Assembly (NCBI GenBank): GCA_026545765.1
Contig: CM048842.1
Coordinates: forward strand, 16,518,667-16,582,666
Length of the DNA stretch: 64,000 nucleotides
DNA from: Plantago major
Taxonomy: Eukaryota > Streptophyta > Magnoliopsida > Lamiales > Plantaginaceae
Reading direction: 5' to 3'
Every line of letters starts with the position of its first letter. Position 1 is the first letter of the stretch. The notes beneath the pieces are model-generated. The model saw nothing but the letters and a program-made list of their open reading frames with translations, did not search any database and had not been told where the DNA came from. Position numbers and translations under genes: made by a program. This document shows, in pieces, positions 1 to 11,957 of the stretch.

Positions 1-564
1 CTCCAAAATCGTTCTTTTTATATCAAACTTTGAAGAAAGAGATCGAACAGCTTTAGAAATCAATTGTTTATTTGACATGGCATCTCCAAGAAGTTGAATA
101 TCATTAGAAATAGTGAGAAGCTTGTCAAAGTAAGAATCAATTGTTTCTTCTTCCTTCATTCTCAAGTTTTCAAATTTAGACCAAAGAAGTTGCAATTTAG
201 TTTGTTTGATACTATTATCACCTTCACAAAGATTTTGGAGTAAATCCCAAGCTTGTTTAGCAGTAGTGCAATTTTGTATGAGTTTAAACATATGAGGATC
301 AACATGAGAGAAAATTGCATTCAAGGCTTTTTCATTGTAAGAGCTAGCAAGAAAATCATCACTTGACCATTGAGCTTCAGGTTTTGGAACGACATCTCCA
401 TCAGCATCTGGTCCTATGGTAGGCCACGTGTAGCCTTCAAGAACAGATTTCCATGCACGCCCTTCAATTGATTTAATGTAGGTTCTGACCCTTATCTTCC
501 AGTAGTGGTAGTTCGACCCATCTAGCACAGGTAGTCTGTTGACACTTGAATTGATAGCGTCCAT
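1..564 (-). CDS. gag: Copia gag, N-terminal part (element G)
   Basis: An open frame of 188 codons starts at an ATG at 564 and runs off the left edge. Residues near the start read LDGSNYHYWKIRV, the typical N-terminal signature of plant Copia Gag (DUF4219/UBN2), followed by the W-D-L-L and LWSKFENLRMKEEETI region of the UBN2 domain. Gag forms the virus-like particle that packages the element RNA in the cytoplasm. The start is supported by its position 43 bases after the primer site and by an MDAINSS-type beginning. The zinc knuckle and pol would lie outside the window. The assignment to Copia gag is secure; the exact lineage is less so. Confidence 0.85.
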   Translation of the reverse strand, partial: MDAINSSVNRLPVLDGSNYHYWKIRVRTYIKSIEGRAWKSVLEGYTWPTIGPDADGDVVPKPEAQWSSDDFLASSYNEKALNAIFSHVDPHMFKLIQNCTTAKQAWDLLQNLCEGDNSIKQTKLQLLWSKFENLRMKEEETIDSYFDKLLTISNDIQLLGDAMSNKQLISKAVRSLSSKFDIKRTILE

Positions 565-606
565 CGTAGTAGTACCAAATCCAGACACCAATTAATTAGG
601 TGGCTG

Positions 607-618
607 GCTCTGATGCCA
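607..618 (-). promoter_or_regulatory. Primer binding site of element G
   Basis: On the minus strand the sequence TGGCATCAGAGC follows the LTR end by two bases. It matches the 3' end complement of an initiator/elongator Met tRNA, the usual primer of plant Copia elements. Confidence 0.8.
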
Positions 619-620
619 CT

Positions 621-1554
621 TGTTAGAACTGTAGGACTGGGAATTGGTACTTCTGGACAGTTTTGAACGATGTTGACTATTGATGTTGAGTCAACACCGT
701 TACAACAACAAAGGAATGTTGTTCAACTAAACTACGACAACAGTAAACTGTAATCGACAGAACTCAATAAAGTGCAGCGGAATAAAACTGAACACGAGAT
801 TTCTAAAGCCGGTATATAAAGATACCGACGGTGCCGTAGCAAAACTTCTACTAAACTTGAAAAGTAGAATTACAAAAAGAAGTTTAATTCAATCACAAAC
901 GATTGACTAAACTTACAGAAAACTAGACCTAGAATGATAAGAAAAACCTATTCTAGTTCAATGATACTAGAGTAATTCTCAATCTTTAGAGAACACTCAC
1001 AAGTAAACACCGAGGTAAAGGTCTAGTAAAGCAAGACGCCTAAAACAATATAATGTTCTCTTCTTTTGTTCTTAGCATCGGCAGCCTTGCAACGCCTCCT
1101 TCTTCCAATATATATAATTGCGACATCTGACGTCCAGGAAGGAAGAAGTCGGTCAGCAGGCCCAAGTCTAAACCAACTTGGATTCTATGATAAGGAAACT
1201 TCCTTTGATGTATTAATGGTATAAGGAGTCTTCTAGATATCAATCTCTTTCAAATCTCACTTTCCTTATAGCATCAAATTCTTCCTTGAATCATTATGGC
1301 AGCTTCCTTCTTGCATTATGCTTCTTATTTTCCTTTTGCTACAACCTGCTTTTGCTACAAGAATCGCTACAAATGGACGTTTTGGTACAGTGACTGCTAC
1401 AGTAACCAATCGTGATCCATTAAGCATGTTGAAGCCCAACTTGATATATCCTACAAAATAATCATAGAAAAACAACTACAAACGTTGAACCGGTTAATAA
1501 ACGAAGAAAGGCCGAATTAACAAAACAAGTGCAATATAAATTGCACTTTCAGCA
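621..1554 (-). repeat. 5' LTR of element G (about 934 bp)
   Basis: The LTR begins TGCTGAAAGTGC and ends TTCTAACA on the minus strand, giving TG...CA termini. Its inner edge abuts the primer site. A TATA-like stretch (TTATATATATTGG, minus strand, about 1,106-1,117) is a plausible U3 promoter. The only other LTR of this element would be left of the window, so age cannot be judged. Confidence 0.75.
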
Positions 1555-3854
1555 TGTATCCTTCACAGAGGCTTCGATGGTCTACAAGGAGGTGCTGACC
1601 AGATAAGCCAAGAACGCTGGATGATGATGTTCTTGTTGAGCCAACAAGATAAAAGGCTGGAAAACCCTTTTAATTGGGGGAAGTACGCCTTCATGAAATT
1701 TGTGAAGAAGATACAAGGCTTTGAGCCTAAAATCGTTAAGGAACTTGCTAAGCCAAAAGAAACAGCAAGCTATGGACTGAAAATATGCTACTTACTGGAA
1801 TGTCTTGGCATTGAGCTCAGAGAGACGGCAGAAATTGCCAACAGTAACCTACTCTACAAATATGAGTATACAAACATGATGAAAAAGGTTACTGGATCTC
1901 AGAAAGGTTCCAAGAAGCGAAAGACTGAAGAGGTATCTGAGGGAAAAGTTGCGACCAAGAAGCCCAGAACTTCACGGAAGAAGTCTGCTGGCAAATCAGA
2001 AGGCACACCCATTGAGGTTGTCGATTCCCAGATACCTGACGTCGCTACAGATGAACTCATCAATGCTGCAAAAGAGGCATCGGCTACTGAACAAGTAGAT
2101 TCAGCAAGAGAAAGTGCTTTCAGAAATGTGAAGACTATTACAGAAAGCCTTGCTGATGAACTCATAAATGCTGAGAAACTTCAAACTCTTTCTGCAGAAG
2201 CAGCAGGGATTGTTGATAACTCTGTTCCAGATTTTGATGACGAATCGAACGAGGAGAAGATCCCATCCCCCAAGGTTGCTGAAAAAGTAACCAAGGCAAA
2301 GGGGAAGAACAAAAGGTCCAAGGTTGCTGAGAAAGCAACCAGCTCAAAGGTTGCTGAGCAAGCACCTATACCAACCAGTATGATCATTGCTCAGAAGGAT
2401 CTGGGAATGGTAAGGGACGATGATGTGTCATTAGCTGAAAAAGCTTTTCATGAGGCAAGTTACACTGCTGGAAAAGCAGATGCCATACTAGGCCCATTGG
2501 CAGAGCTCACTGATAAGGAAAATGGACTTATCAAACAAAATCAGGAGCTCAAGGCTGAATTGGTCACTGCCTACAACTACTTGCAAAAGAATTTTGAGTC
2601 CCTCTCAGATTCTTTTGTGGTACTTAGTCAGTCAACAATGACTAAGGGGAAGAATTTGGATCTCAAGATCAGGGGGAGGAAAGAAGAAATCTAGAGTTGG
2701 TGCCGCTCAGAAAGGAAGAGGAAACAAGAAAACTTCCCAGTCACCACTCAGAATAAATGATCCCTCATCAAATCAAGTTGCTTTGCAAATAGTAGCTACT
2801 TCCCAGCAGCTAACTGAAGAAACTACAATGGTAACAAGGGCCATGGCAAAAAGACCTCCAAGGAGTACCAAGGCTCCAAGGAGAAGACAAGTAAGAGGGA
2901 TTGATGAATCTTCTGAAGAAGAAGAAGAAGAAGAAGAAGAAGAAGAAGGCCAAATCAAATCCCTGGGCAATGAAGAAGGCTGCAAAAGTCTCACAAGAAT
3001 TAATCTTGATGATGATGAAGAGACTGATGAAGATGAAGCTCCTCTTCACATAAAAAAGGAAAATTGATAGCCTAACTTAGCCCATAGCTGCAAAGCCTTT
3101 AGCAGCTAAAACACCCTCTGGAAATACCAAGTCAATCCAGGGTGGTTCTTCAAGCAATCCCCCAAAGGAGAATTCTAGACAAAGAAGGAACAGGCTGAGA
3201 GCTGAACAAAGACAAAGTCAACTTCCACTCAGGCCAGAAGAAGCCAAAATTGAGTATGTGAAGAATGACAACAATTCCTCTGTCTAAAGGTGCATTAATC
3301 AGAAGAATGGCTACTGGATTCTGGAACTCAAGCACTTACTGGTAAATTCAAGGTTTCCAGAACCAATCCATAAACAGCTCATGGCATGGAGAAAAGATAA
3401 GTCAATCTTGATTAACACCAACCACATCAAAGCTTGGTTGGATTTTGAAGTAATCAAGAGAACAGAAGCCATGAAGAAGGACCTCTCTGATGAATGTCCT
3501 TATGGAAAGCAAGATGATGTGCACAGAATTCCCAACATTACTGGAACATGCACAAGAGCAAGACTTGCGGTGGAACCCTATAAGTCCTTCTACTTAACTG
3601 AAGATCAATACAAGGGTGACATCAGATATCTGAAGATCATTTATGAATACTTCAAGCTATCAGATATCAAAATCGAGCATGCCTGGAAGTGGGGAAAGTA
3701 TCTGTGGGTCAAGCATTTTATCAAGAGAAATCCCACCAAAACCTACAAGGAAGTCTGTGGATTTGCCAGAGACACATAGATGATTGTCAGAACTCTTCTC
3801 TATGACTACTCTGATGATATCAAAAGGTTTGGTGATAGGAAATTTGCAGACTGA
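1555..3854 (+). pseudogene. Extra (env-position) gene of element C, 3' part
   Basis: This matches the downstream part of the extra gene in elements A and B. In order it shows a conserved N-domain tail (GLQGGADQISQERW), a basic KKRK / KKPRTSRKKS block resembling a nuclear localisation signal (about 1,900-1,995), repeated DELINA segments, KVAEK repeats, an IAQKDLGM coiled-coil segment, a poly-Glu tract (about 2,915-2,950) and a conserved C-terminal domain with YLTEDQYKGDIRYLKIIYEYF and HAWKWGKYLWVKHF. The centre is a shorter in-frame form than in A and B: it lacks the block that carries the intron-like intervals there. No membrane segment is apparent. Function unknown. It is a fossil with a few breaks in its last third. 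Confidence 0.8.
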
Positions 3855-4225
3855 TCCATGGAGCTGTTTTGAAGACTTGAAGACTTGTCATTTAGAATGT
3901 TCACTTGGAGCTTGGTAACTCCTGTTGTTCAATTTGACTAAGTTGTTTCTGTGATTTTGCTGATTGATCTTTTCTGTTAAATCTTGAAAAAGTTATCTGT
4001 AAGCTTTCTCTGTATCATATCTGATGAACTTACTCTCAGATATCATTTTATATAAAAGATAACTTGTCAGCAAAGATCACACCTTGTGATTTGGTTGATG
4101 TTTACTTTCTGCACTTAATATATGAATTAAAAGATCATAAGAAATGATTAAGTGGTGGATTGTTTCCTCATCCATATTTGTAATAGGTCAGATAGTCATC
4201 GTTGGTGATCAAAATGGGGGAAATT
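3855..4225 (+). other. 3' untranslated stretch and polypurine tract of element C
   Basis: This noncoding interval between the extra-gene stop and the LTR is shared with A (40,041-40,432) and B (25,319-25,704). It ends in the purine-rich tract AAAATGGGGGAAATT (4,211-4,225) directly before the LTR, the expected plus-strand primer for reverse transcription. Confidence 0.82.
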
Positions 4226-5825
4226 TGTTAGGAATATCTGTTTAGGTTTTGATCAGCAACCTAATGACTTATCTTAGCTCAGAAAGGTGATTAGTACTCT
4301 TAGTTCACTTGAACACTGTAAAAGAGGAAACTCACTAAGTATGATAGTCTAGCAAATCTTGTATAGGATGTTAGGTCTCGAAATGTAATTTTATTTTACG
4401 AAGAAGACCAAGAAGAAGGCATCCAATGTAAAAAGTTCAAGCATTTGAAGATTTGAAGACTGCACAAGATTGCTGAAGATAAGGGTTTTTCAGATACCTA
4501 TGTCCAGATAACTTGGAGAAACAAGTGTTTGAAACACACGAGTTGCAAAAGATATCTGAGAATAAAAGGTTTCTGAGACGAGGAAAGTGCCCACAGATAT
4601 CTACACTCAGATACCTTGGACATAAAATATTCTTCTAAAAAAGAAACATATTATAAAGTTGTTTAAACAAGTGGTATGTGGAGCTATGATGATCTCTGGA
4701 AAAGAACGTGCAAAGCCTCAGAAAGCTTGCATAGTTCCATTGGCACTACAGGACAAAGTATAGTATGATTGCATTAAATGCGAGACGAAATGTCGAACAA
4801 AAGTAGCTTCCAAGAAGAAGACAAACATACTGATTATACTCAGATATCAATAGTTTGAATTTGATTTAAGCCTAACGGATACTATTTAAACGGCACTCAA
4901 AATTCATCTATAAATATCAACACTTAGACTGCTTGAGAACACACATTGAACTCCAAGAACACTGAATACTCACACAAGCGCTCTCAAGCAAACTACTTAC
5001 CTTCAAGCTTTCTGTTACGACCAAAGCTCTTGATTCTAAGTAGCACAAAAGTTCTAAGTGTCCTGATCCTTAACGAGCATTGTTATCTGTGAAGGAGTTG
5101 AACTAAGATTTCATATCTAAGTTTCATTCTCTTGAACACTTACCATAGACTTGGGTCAGTAGAGAACAAGATACCATACATTGCAAAGTGTATTAAGTAT
5201 ACTTGATTCACAGAGCTATCTGAATAACTGAACAAGTTATTAAAGAAGCTCACCTGACAATTTACCTTAACCAACACCTTAAACGGCGTGGAGTACAGGA
5301 AGTACTTAGTTTGGGAAACTAAGGAATAACTCCAAGGTTATTGAGCAAAGGAAGTACTTAGTTTTGGAAACTAAGGAACAGCTCAAAAGGTTTCTGAGTA
5401 CAGGAAGTACTTGGCTGTGAAAGTCGGGGAATAACTCAGGGGGAACACTTGGTTGGGAACCTAGTGCATTTAGGAATCAAGAAAAGATATCTGTAAGGTT
5501 ACCTCATTTATCTTAGTGGATTCTAGGTCTGAAAAAGACCGAAGTGGATTAGTTAAAGCATTACGCCACCTTCAGATACCACTATAAAAAGACTTGTGTT
5601 ATTTACTTTCTGCAGTTTATTACTTGTTTTACTTATATTGCAAAGTACTTACACTTATCTTGCTGAACACGTGCACTTATCTCAGAAGTCTTCCGCTCTC
5701 TGAAATTAAGCATCAGATATCTTCACAGATATCTGAGAAACTGTGCTTATCGACAAAAGTTTTAAAAGACTATTCACCCCCCCCCCCTTTAGTCTTTTAC
5801 TTTTCCGTTATCTGGACCAAGAACA
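4226..5825 (+). repeat. 3' LTR of element C (about 1.6 kb)
   Basis: It starts TGTTAGGAATATC after the polypurine tract and ends near 5,825 (..ACCAAGAACA). It has a TATA box CTATAAATA near 4,908, several palindrome-like AGATATCT motifs, imperfect repeats containing AGGAAGTACTT (about 5,290-5,420), and a poly-C run (about 5,776-5,788) before TAGTCTTTTA. It aligns with the LTRs of F, H, A and B. The last few bases differ from the usual CCAACA end, so the 3' boundary is uncertain by about 5 bp. Confidence 0.85.
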
Positions 5826-6154
5826 ACCCAGCTCAGAATGAAGTCGCAAGGATCTACGACCTTGAGATCCTTTAGAATAAACGGAGTGAGGCACTAGCTA
5901 GCATCCTTCGATACCAAGCCATGACTGCTCGAGCCTACAACAAGCGTGTCTTTCCCAAAGACATACAAGTCGGAGACTTAGTCCTCAGAAGATCTGACAT
6001 CCTAAGCAATGTCGGGAAACTCAAGCCCAAATGGGAAGGACCTTACAAAGTTACTGGAGCCAGAGTCAATGGGAGCTTTTAGCTGGCAAACAACCAAGGG
6101 AGAGCCTTGAAGAGAACCTGGAATGCTAAGAATCTCCAAAAGTTTTATGCTTAG
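5826..6154 (+). pseudogene. Gypsy (Tat) integrase C-terminal end
   Basis: The translation shows the segment RAYNKRVFPKDIQVGDLVLR, then KLKPKWEGPYKV and a short tail NLQKFYA before the stop. This is the typical C-terminal part of Ty3/Gypsy integrase (the GPY/F module, with WEGPYKV) that binds DNA during insertion. Only the tail is present because element C interrupts the gene just upstream. It is a broken fossil. Confidence 0.85.
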
Positions 6155-8444
6155 GTTAACACTTCGAAGTTAGACTACGTCATATCAAAGTTTTTGTCAT
6201 TTTCTTTATCCAGCCTCGAAGCCCACCAGTTGTACTTGAATTTCCGTCAAATCAATACAACTTTTTGCAAGGCAGAAAAAGCTATATCCACACAAACACA
6301 TTGCCTCGGACCAATCAGAAAAGGTCCGAGCCAACTGGTCCAGCAAATATTTGAGAAATCAATTTCTCAACACAATTAACTTATACCAGCCAGTTCGGAT
6401 GAAGTGATATAACGAGTTGAAGAAAGGGGCAAACACTCAAAGACCTTGTATTATTCAAGAAAGTACAAATTACAAAATTACAAACTCCGAATATACCCGT
6501 CCGAGTCATGTACAAAAGGAGAAATCTACCTTGTTCTTTACATTACACAAAAGTAGTTCTTGCTGACTTGTTCGACATCCGGAACATGAAGACATGACCA
6601 CTCCGAAGCCAAGCGTCCGAGGCAAGGCAGGAATAGCATGGATATCCGAAATGGGAGTCCCTGAATATCGACCCTGTGCATTCCGAAGCAGGATAGCCAG
6701 CGAACAAAAGTTCACCTTCCGAACCAAACTTTTGGTGACACAACGGCATCGGTCGCGATTTCCCAGTCACTAAGAAACCTCAGCAACTGGAAAAATGCGA
6801 CCGATGCGATCGGACCAACCTAAGATGGTTCGACCGCATTGGCTGTAGAACTCGTGTAGAAACTTACGCATCACATGAGCTTAGCTTCGAGACAAAGAAT
6901 CCGAGTGACAGTTAGTGCTACGGAGGTGCAGTCGATGGGCCTTCCGCAACTTCCACCACAACCACTTTCTCGGGAACAGATACCTAACGTGAGAAAATGG
7001 TAAATGGTGGAAGGAGCTGATATTCCATGAATATTTGAGCGTCCGAAACACATGTCTAGTAGCTCTCGGAACCAGCGAGCTAGCCTGCTTCCCCAGGGCT
7101 CAAGTCGTTGATACAAACTACAGCCCTGGAGAAAGAAGGCTAGCACGATGATCCGAGGGGAAATACCTCCGATAAGAATAAAACAGTGTTTGTGATGGAA
7201 TTCTCTGAATGCACAAATGTTTGGTAATCCCCCGAGCCATCGAGCTAGTATGCTTCCCCGGGGCTCAAGATGTTGGTACCAACCACAGCCCCGGGGAAAG
7301 AAGACTAACCCGGCGATCCGGAGGAGAGGATGACGAGCATTTGAAGAACCTTAAAATCAGTGAGTTAATCTGCTCCCCCGGGGCTCAAGTCGTTAATATG
7401 AACTACAGCCCCGGAGAAAGAAGATTACCACGAGGATCCGAAGGAGAGTGATTTCGAGTGACTTGATTTCATCGTCCCCAGCATGATCCGACCCAGAAAG
7501 GATTTCCGAAGCACCAAAAAAACCCTCAGAGGTGGATCACGCATAGGAAAGGTGGCATAAACCCACTCGTCAGACATCCGGACCCCAGGATCCGAACCAC
7601 CTATTACTATAAAAGGGATGGAATGATCTGACGAAAAGCCGTACAATCTAGGGGTATATATAGAAGTGGAGAACCAATCACCACTCGACACGTGGCATAT
7701 GACAGTTGGCGATGGGCTTGGGCCTGGACTTAGGCCCAACGGTTGGGCCGCTATTGGGCCAACCCAGAGTCTCTTCACATTTCCGGCCTTATTGAGTGAA
7801 TTATTTTAAACTGTTGCCCGTTCGGATCCGTCAGCCCAAGGTAGCCGTGATAACTTTCGTACCAACTGTGATCCGTATCAAGTCACTAAACTTTTCTAGT
7901 ATGATTGTCTCCTTTTTTATAGCTAAGACCCGGACAAACGCCCTGTCCGACCGAGCCAAAGATCGACCAATTGAATATTGCATTATTCCGGAAGCATTTG
8001 GTCTCGTGGACTCGGATCCACTGATTTGGAGCCACGACTCCGAATCATTCGTGTTTACTTTGGGCAACTAACATTTGGAGATACGATTCGAACAAACGCC
8101 TTGTCCGACCGACCCATGAGAACCAATGAGGAGATTATTTTAGGAAAACTGGCCTCGCGAACTCGGATCCATTACCCGAAAAAACCGAGCCAACGAAACT
8201 TGGGTCACTGATCTATCTTATAAATTTAATGCACAATGAGAGGCATGCATTTGGAAAGGCAATAACACAAGCCAATGATAAAAGTTGATCCGAGCCATCC
8301 ACGAGCCCGGACCAACGACATAGATACCGAATCGATTATGAAAATCTGACAAAATAATTCATACAAAACAGTGATTACAGAGGGAACAACATTGTCTTAA
8401 GGTCCGAAGACCTGCATTACAGAATTCCGGGGCATACCCCGTCT
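6155..8444. other. Spacer between integrase and antisense ORF in element D
   Basis: I see no convincing gene in this 2.3-kb interval. It is GC-richer than the Copia elements and full of TCCGA/TCGGA words, as are the LTR and antisense ORF of D. It carries the hairpin repeats at about 7,070-7,450. Short open frames here have no recognisable domains and lie in different frames on both strands. Long noncoding spacers with tandem repeats near this place are known for Tat elements. Confidence 0.6.
7070..7450. repeat. Three hairpin-forming imperfect tandem repeats
   Basis: Three units of about 80 bp begin near 7,074, 7,236 and 7,362. Each reads roughly CTTCCCCGGGGCTCAAG...CTACAGCCCCGG..GAAAGAAG, then ends with a GATCCGA-type word. 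Within each unit CCCCGGGGCT pairs with AGCCCCGGGG to give a strong stem with a loop of about 25 bases. Confidence 0.7.
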
Positions 8445-11400
8445 TCATTCTCTCTGCCGCTCGGACGAACCAGCCTGAGTTCCGGAGGGGCCTCCAATCT
8501 CCTTTTTCGAAGACGCTTGCTCCCGCTCTGTGGCTTCTTGGGCCAACATCCTTTCCCTTCGAGACTGCAACTCTTTCAGGAAGTCGGAGCATCGCTGCAT
8601 CAAGTCCAGATCCAGATCGAAACCATGGACAGGCCCGGGCAAAGTCAGCCAGTCTCGGTTATGCTCAAGGTGATCCTCCAAATGAATGAAGACACTAGAT
8701 ATCAGCAACGGGGGCACGAACGAGGGAAGGTACGGACTACCATGGTTGTATTTCTTGTCCTCCGTCTCATCACAGACCAGCTCCACAAACTCGCATTGGA
8801 GTAAGTCTTCATCCGAGACACCCTCCGGAGCAAACTCTGAGCCATCGGCCTCTTTGAAAGCAGAAACGCCTTCAGCCTCCAAGTCACAGCCACTCGGAAT
8901 CCAACCCCTCTGCTGAAACTGCCCTACAGCTACATCGAAGCCATCCTGCCGAGCCTCGTCATACTTGGACTCAAGCATGAACTTGCAGGAGTCCAACCCC
9001 AGGAATTCCTGGACAGCCTGCGTCCGGGCCTTCAAGAGCTCACTCAGCATCATGTCTTTAAAGCTCCGGGAGACACTGACGTACTCATCCATGCTATCCT
9101 GGTACACTTTCAGATCCCTCTCTAGCGATAGGATGGCACTTTTTAGCTTGGCCACCTCTGATTCGGCCTCCTTCTTGGCAGCAAGGGTCTTCTTCAGTCG
9201 CTCGGACAGGCTGTTCAACCTAGACGTCTCTACCGCCCGAGCAGCCTCAGCCTTGGCCAGATCCTCCTCAAGTGTGGCCCTCCGACCCACCACCACGGAG
9301 CACGCCTGGACGGCGGTAGTGAGCTAAATCCACCAACATTGAAAAGTTAAAAACATAGTTCCGAGACAAAGAAAGTTGACTTACATCGACAATCAAAAAA
9401 TTAAAAGGACATACCTTTCGGTGAGATGCGGTCAACTCCGCAATTCGGTCCAGTTCCGGGGCAGCAACCAACCGAGCCACCTCAGCATCCAACTCCAGCT
9501 CCGGCTCACCACTCATCTTTCCCTTGCCCTTCTTGGCTGAAGGGATCGAACCTTCGGACGGACACTTTTGTCCGGCTGCAGCACTCGAGCCACTGGCAGG
9601 AGGGTCCCCAGACATAGATCTCGGAGGTTTCTTGGCCCCTTTCGAGCCAGCCACCTTACCCTTGTCCGGGGTAGGTATCGTCTGGGCCTCCTCGCCCGCC
9701 GTGGCCCTCCGAGTCTCCTCCACTCGGAAAGTGGCAGCATTCCGAAGCTCTTCCATCGGCAGCACAGTGGACGTCTTGATGATTTGGGTTCGGGTACCCT
9801 CCTCCATCTCCTTGCGTTGTGCGGCATTTTGCTTCCGCTTCAGCTCCCGCATGGTGGACATGGTGTACTCGAACCAAAAACCTGCACATCCGAAGGACAA
9901 TAAATTATACATGATAAACAAAAAAATTTATCCACAACTACAAACGAAGCAAGTCATCACCGACTCGGATGACCGACTACGTGACCGAGCGAGAAAGAAC
10001 TTACTGAGATCCTTATTCCCATCACAAAAACTTGGCTCCGAAAATCCGGCTAGATAGGGAAGGGGTTGGCATATCAATCCTCGGAAGAAATATTTCTCCG
10101 GATCCTGATTCCGGTGGAGAGCTTGCATCCACAAAGGGACGTTCCGACCCAGAGGTTTCCAGTCCGGCAGCCTGCCTCGGAAAAACTTCTTCTCAAAATT
10201 CCATTTGGTCCTTTCCGCTTCGGATTGACCCTGCTTCAAAGCGGGCCGGACGAAGATGTATCTCTTCCACCAATTTATTCCCAAGGAGGAGAGCGGATTG
10301 ACAAAAAAAGTATATGCTTGGTGACACACAAACGTATAGAACAAAGTATTCCTATTACTTACACTAACATTAAATAACTTCCGAAAGTTATCAAACGTGA
10401 CCGGGATGTCCTTATATTTACACATCACCCCGAAGTACATCAGATTTCCGAGCGAGTTGGGGATGATCTGATGAGGACTTAACCCCATGTTGTTCAGAAT
10501 GTCCAAGAACTCGGACGCCATTGGCAAACGCCACCAAAGTGAAGACTTATCTCATGCACGCACATATACCCCGGAGGCGGATTGTAAAAATGTGCGACTC
10601 ATCCGGAATAAGGATCTCCACGCACTCCGGAATCTCATACTTCCTCCGAGTTCCTCCACCTCCTTGGCCATCACAATTGAAGGGCATGTGGGCAATGTGC
10701 CATCCTCATTCAATTCACCCTCCGGGACGGGATGAGTAACATCGTCCCTTGTCCGAGGGAATTTCACCCAGAACACGTCCTAACCCTTCTTCAGCCCCTC
10801 GGGCAACTCCTCTTCGATCATTTGATGACTCGTACCCGCTTGACCAGCTGACTGCCTCCAAAAAACATGGGCGGACAGCATTTCTTCCTCTTCCTCCTCC
10901 TCGGAACTGACGGTGTCAGTCTGACCCTCCTCCTCCACTCTATCATCCCCGGACGAAGAACTCAGTTCTACCACCGTCCGAAGGGGAACAGCAACCTGGA
11001 CTCGATCCTCGACAACTTCTTCGAACATACCCAACTCGGGTGGTGCCTCGGAGGTATCATGCACCTCCTCGATGTTAGGCTCCTGCGGATCCGGAATGAA
11101 CGGTACTCGGTTAGGGTTACTCCTAAAATTATAACCTAGGTTGCGAATGAGGGATCGAATCTCTACCGGGAGTTCGGGCTCCTTCCCAGCACAGCGCGGA
11201 CGGAGAGCCCATATGGTCCTAGATCTTGTCTCTTGAACATCACCAGCACCCTGCACATTAGAGACTTGCAGGTAATCCCGATGCTTCGGAGACCCTGAAC
11301 CCGGAACAACTAACCGAAGTAAGGAGCTTACCTCGGGCTCCTCCCGGCTCGGACGAGGAGAACGCTCCAGCTCTACTGAATCATCCCCACCAACAATATC

Positions 11401-11487
11401 AATCTCCTAGGAGCTGTCTGATAGGGACAATGCATCGGAGTCATATCCTTCAGCCTCGGATCGGTTCTGACTATCACTCTCGGACAT
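8445..11487 (-). pseudogene. Antisense ORF (aORF) of Tat element D
   Basis: Minus-strand coding region opposite to pol. It starts MSESDSQNRS at 11,487 and passes an acidic Glu/Ser region (about 10,880-10,960). A conserved domain of the 'putative gypsy type transposon' family (Pfam Transposase_28) follows, with residues such as NNMGLSPHQIIPNSLG and NWWKRYIFV (about 10,200-10,530). It then has a basic/Pro-rich linker and a C-terminal coiled coil (LEEDLAKAEAARAVETSRL, about 8,900-9,290), ending at 8,445. Two candidate introns with plant-like borders lie at about 9,324-9,414 and 9,882-10,004. The aORF family is known from Tat/Retand elements; its function is not established. A fossil with a few breaks. 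Confidence 0.8.
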
Positions 11488-11957
11488 CCTAGGGAAAGGA
11501 GAAAGCAATTTCGTAAGCTTTAAGATGACAGTCCGAGAGGTCGTTTATGTATATTAACAAAGGGAAAGATTTTAAGTTCAGAGGATAGAAAACGACTCTA
11601 CCGGAAGAAGTTAGTTCGAAGTTAGTATGGTGTCAGATCGGCGTTAGTCTTGACTACTCAACATATCCGAGACACACTACGGTTATTACCAACTATAGAA
11701 TATGTAACTTAAGCATGCATCCGAACAGACCATATTATCTACAGTAGCGAAACAACAAGCACAAGGACATTTGACAACCATTCAAGAAAACAACTTACTT
11801 GTACTCGGATAATTGGATCGAAGGCAGCTAACTTTGCTTGGATAAAACGATACGGACTTCTTCTTGCTCGCTTCGGATTGCTTGCACTTGCTTCGGATGT
11901 ACTGAAAAAGTTGAAAATCCTCTCTCTAGAATGTGAAAATGACAATCGGTGAAACCC

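Larger units (their letters stand above)
1..1554 (-). mobile_element. Element G: Ty1/Copia retrotransposon, 5' end only
   Basis: The 5' LTR, primer binding site and start of gag of a minus-strand Copia element are visible; the rest lies left of the window. It is inserted in the extra gene of element C: the base after its LTR (1,555) resumes the same reading frame seen uninterrupted in elements A and B. It is therefore younger than C. The second LTR and second target duplication are outside the window. The visible gag is open. Its family within Copia is not certain, but the gag resembles the UBN2/DUF4219 type common in SIRE-like elements. Confidence 0.85.
1555..5825 (+). mobile_element. Element C: Sirevirus-like Copia, 3' end only
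   Basis: Plus-strand 3' part of a Copia element of the same family as A and B. It holds the end of the extra gene (1,555-3,854), a 3' untranslated stretch, a polypurine tract and a 1.6-kb LTR. Its 5' part is beyond the window, displaced by element G. It sits within the integrase region of Tat element D, whose coding sequence resumes just after 5,825, so C is younger than D. The expected right target duplication would be ACCCA at 5,826-5,830, but its partner is not in view. The coding part is broken in a few places. Confidence 0.88.

Noticed and set aside
2773-3049. Poly-Ser and poly-Phe open frames opposite the Glu-rich tract
   Set aside because: Antisense shadows of a GAA repeat in the extra gene; the sense frame is the one conserved in A and B.
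6506-7778. Short open frames in the Tat spacer on both strands
   Set aside because: They disagree in strand and frame, have no recognisable motifs and overlap the hairpin repeats.
9524-10057. Plus-strand 177-codon frame in element D
   Set aside because: Shadow of the antisense ORF on the minus strand, which has family-level support.
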